From positions 1 to 11,492 of the forward strand of contig JAHIRI010000009.1 in NCBI GenBank assembly GCA_018818855.1: 11,492 nucleotides of DNA, in the 5' to 3' direction. Shown piece after piece: positions 11,482-11,492 of the stretch. Source of the stretch: Patescibacteria group bacterium. Its GTDB lineage: Bacteria > Patescibacteriota > Patescibacteriia > XYB2-FULL-38-15. Within the stretch, counting starts at the first letter, position 1. Each line of letters begins with the position of its first letter. A program made the translations under genes and the position numbers. The notes under the pieces are model-generated. The model worked only from the letters and a program-made list of their open reading frames with translations. It was not told the DNA's origin and ran no database searches.

Positions 11482-11492
11482 GGGCCACCTTC

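Noticed and set aside
1..11492. CRISPR array, tRNA or rRNA genes
   Set aside because: No regularly spaced direct repeats, no cloverleaf and no conserved rRNA words were found on either strand.

Overview
The window looks like chromosomal DNA from a candidate phyla radiation bacterium (Patescibacteria, probably a Parcubacteria-type lineage). Most of it is AT-rich, with T/A-ending codons and compact intergenic spaces. Several proteins are types I associate with that group: a DUF3048 protein, an L25/CTC protein with a Glu/Lys tail, a short SecE, and a PrmC with an NLPY motif and low-complexity inserts. No rRNA, tRNA, CRISPR array, transposase or integrase is visible. The lineage call is inference from gene style, not from a marker alignment.

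Left part (1-3048, minus strand): nusG (cut by the window edge) and secE share a good extended -10 promoter, and gyrB lies upstream with its own promoter. These are housekeeping genes for transcription elongation, protein export and DNA supercoiling. Middle part (4163-9138, plus strand): a possible PD-(D/E)XK-like hypothetical protein and a membrane-anchored hypothetical protein, then a terminator-like hairpin, rodA (peptidoglycan polymerase), rplY/ctc (5S rRNA-binding L25) and a membrane-anchored DUF3048 protein, closed by a perfect 30-bp palindrome. Next, prmC (release-factor glutamine methyltransferase) runs on the minus strand, apparently from a leaderless message.

Three other genes (3175-4065 plus; 10292-10816 and 11157-11411 minus) are visibly different. 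They are GC-rich, are flanked by their own hairpin terminators (the first two also have clear promoters), carry hairpins in their untranslated regions, and have canonical Shine-Dalgarno (SD) sequences. None of the AT-rich genes has a clear one. As samples, hand counts give 38 G+C of 60 at 3541-3600 and 35 of 60 at 10621-10680, against 16 of 60 at 4861-4920 and 11 of 60 at 5161-5220. The 296-residue product of the first resembles unnamed proteins I recall recurring across Patescibacteria. The other two I do not recognise.

The most unusual non-coding signals are a compact three-way-junction fold between two cassettes (10913-10974), a run of three stem-loops with C/U-rich loops below the last gene (11010-11131), a 121-bp imperfect inverted repeat at the prmC promoter (10057-10177), and a five-copy heptanucleotide repeat inside the prmC reading frame (9690-9724).
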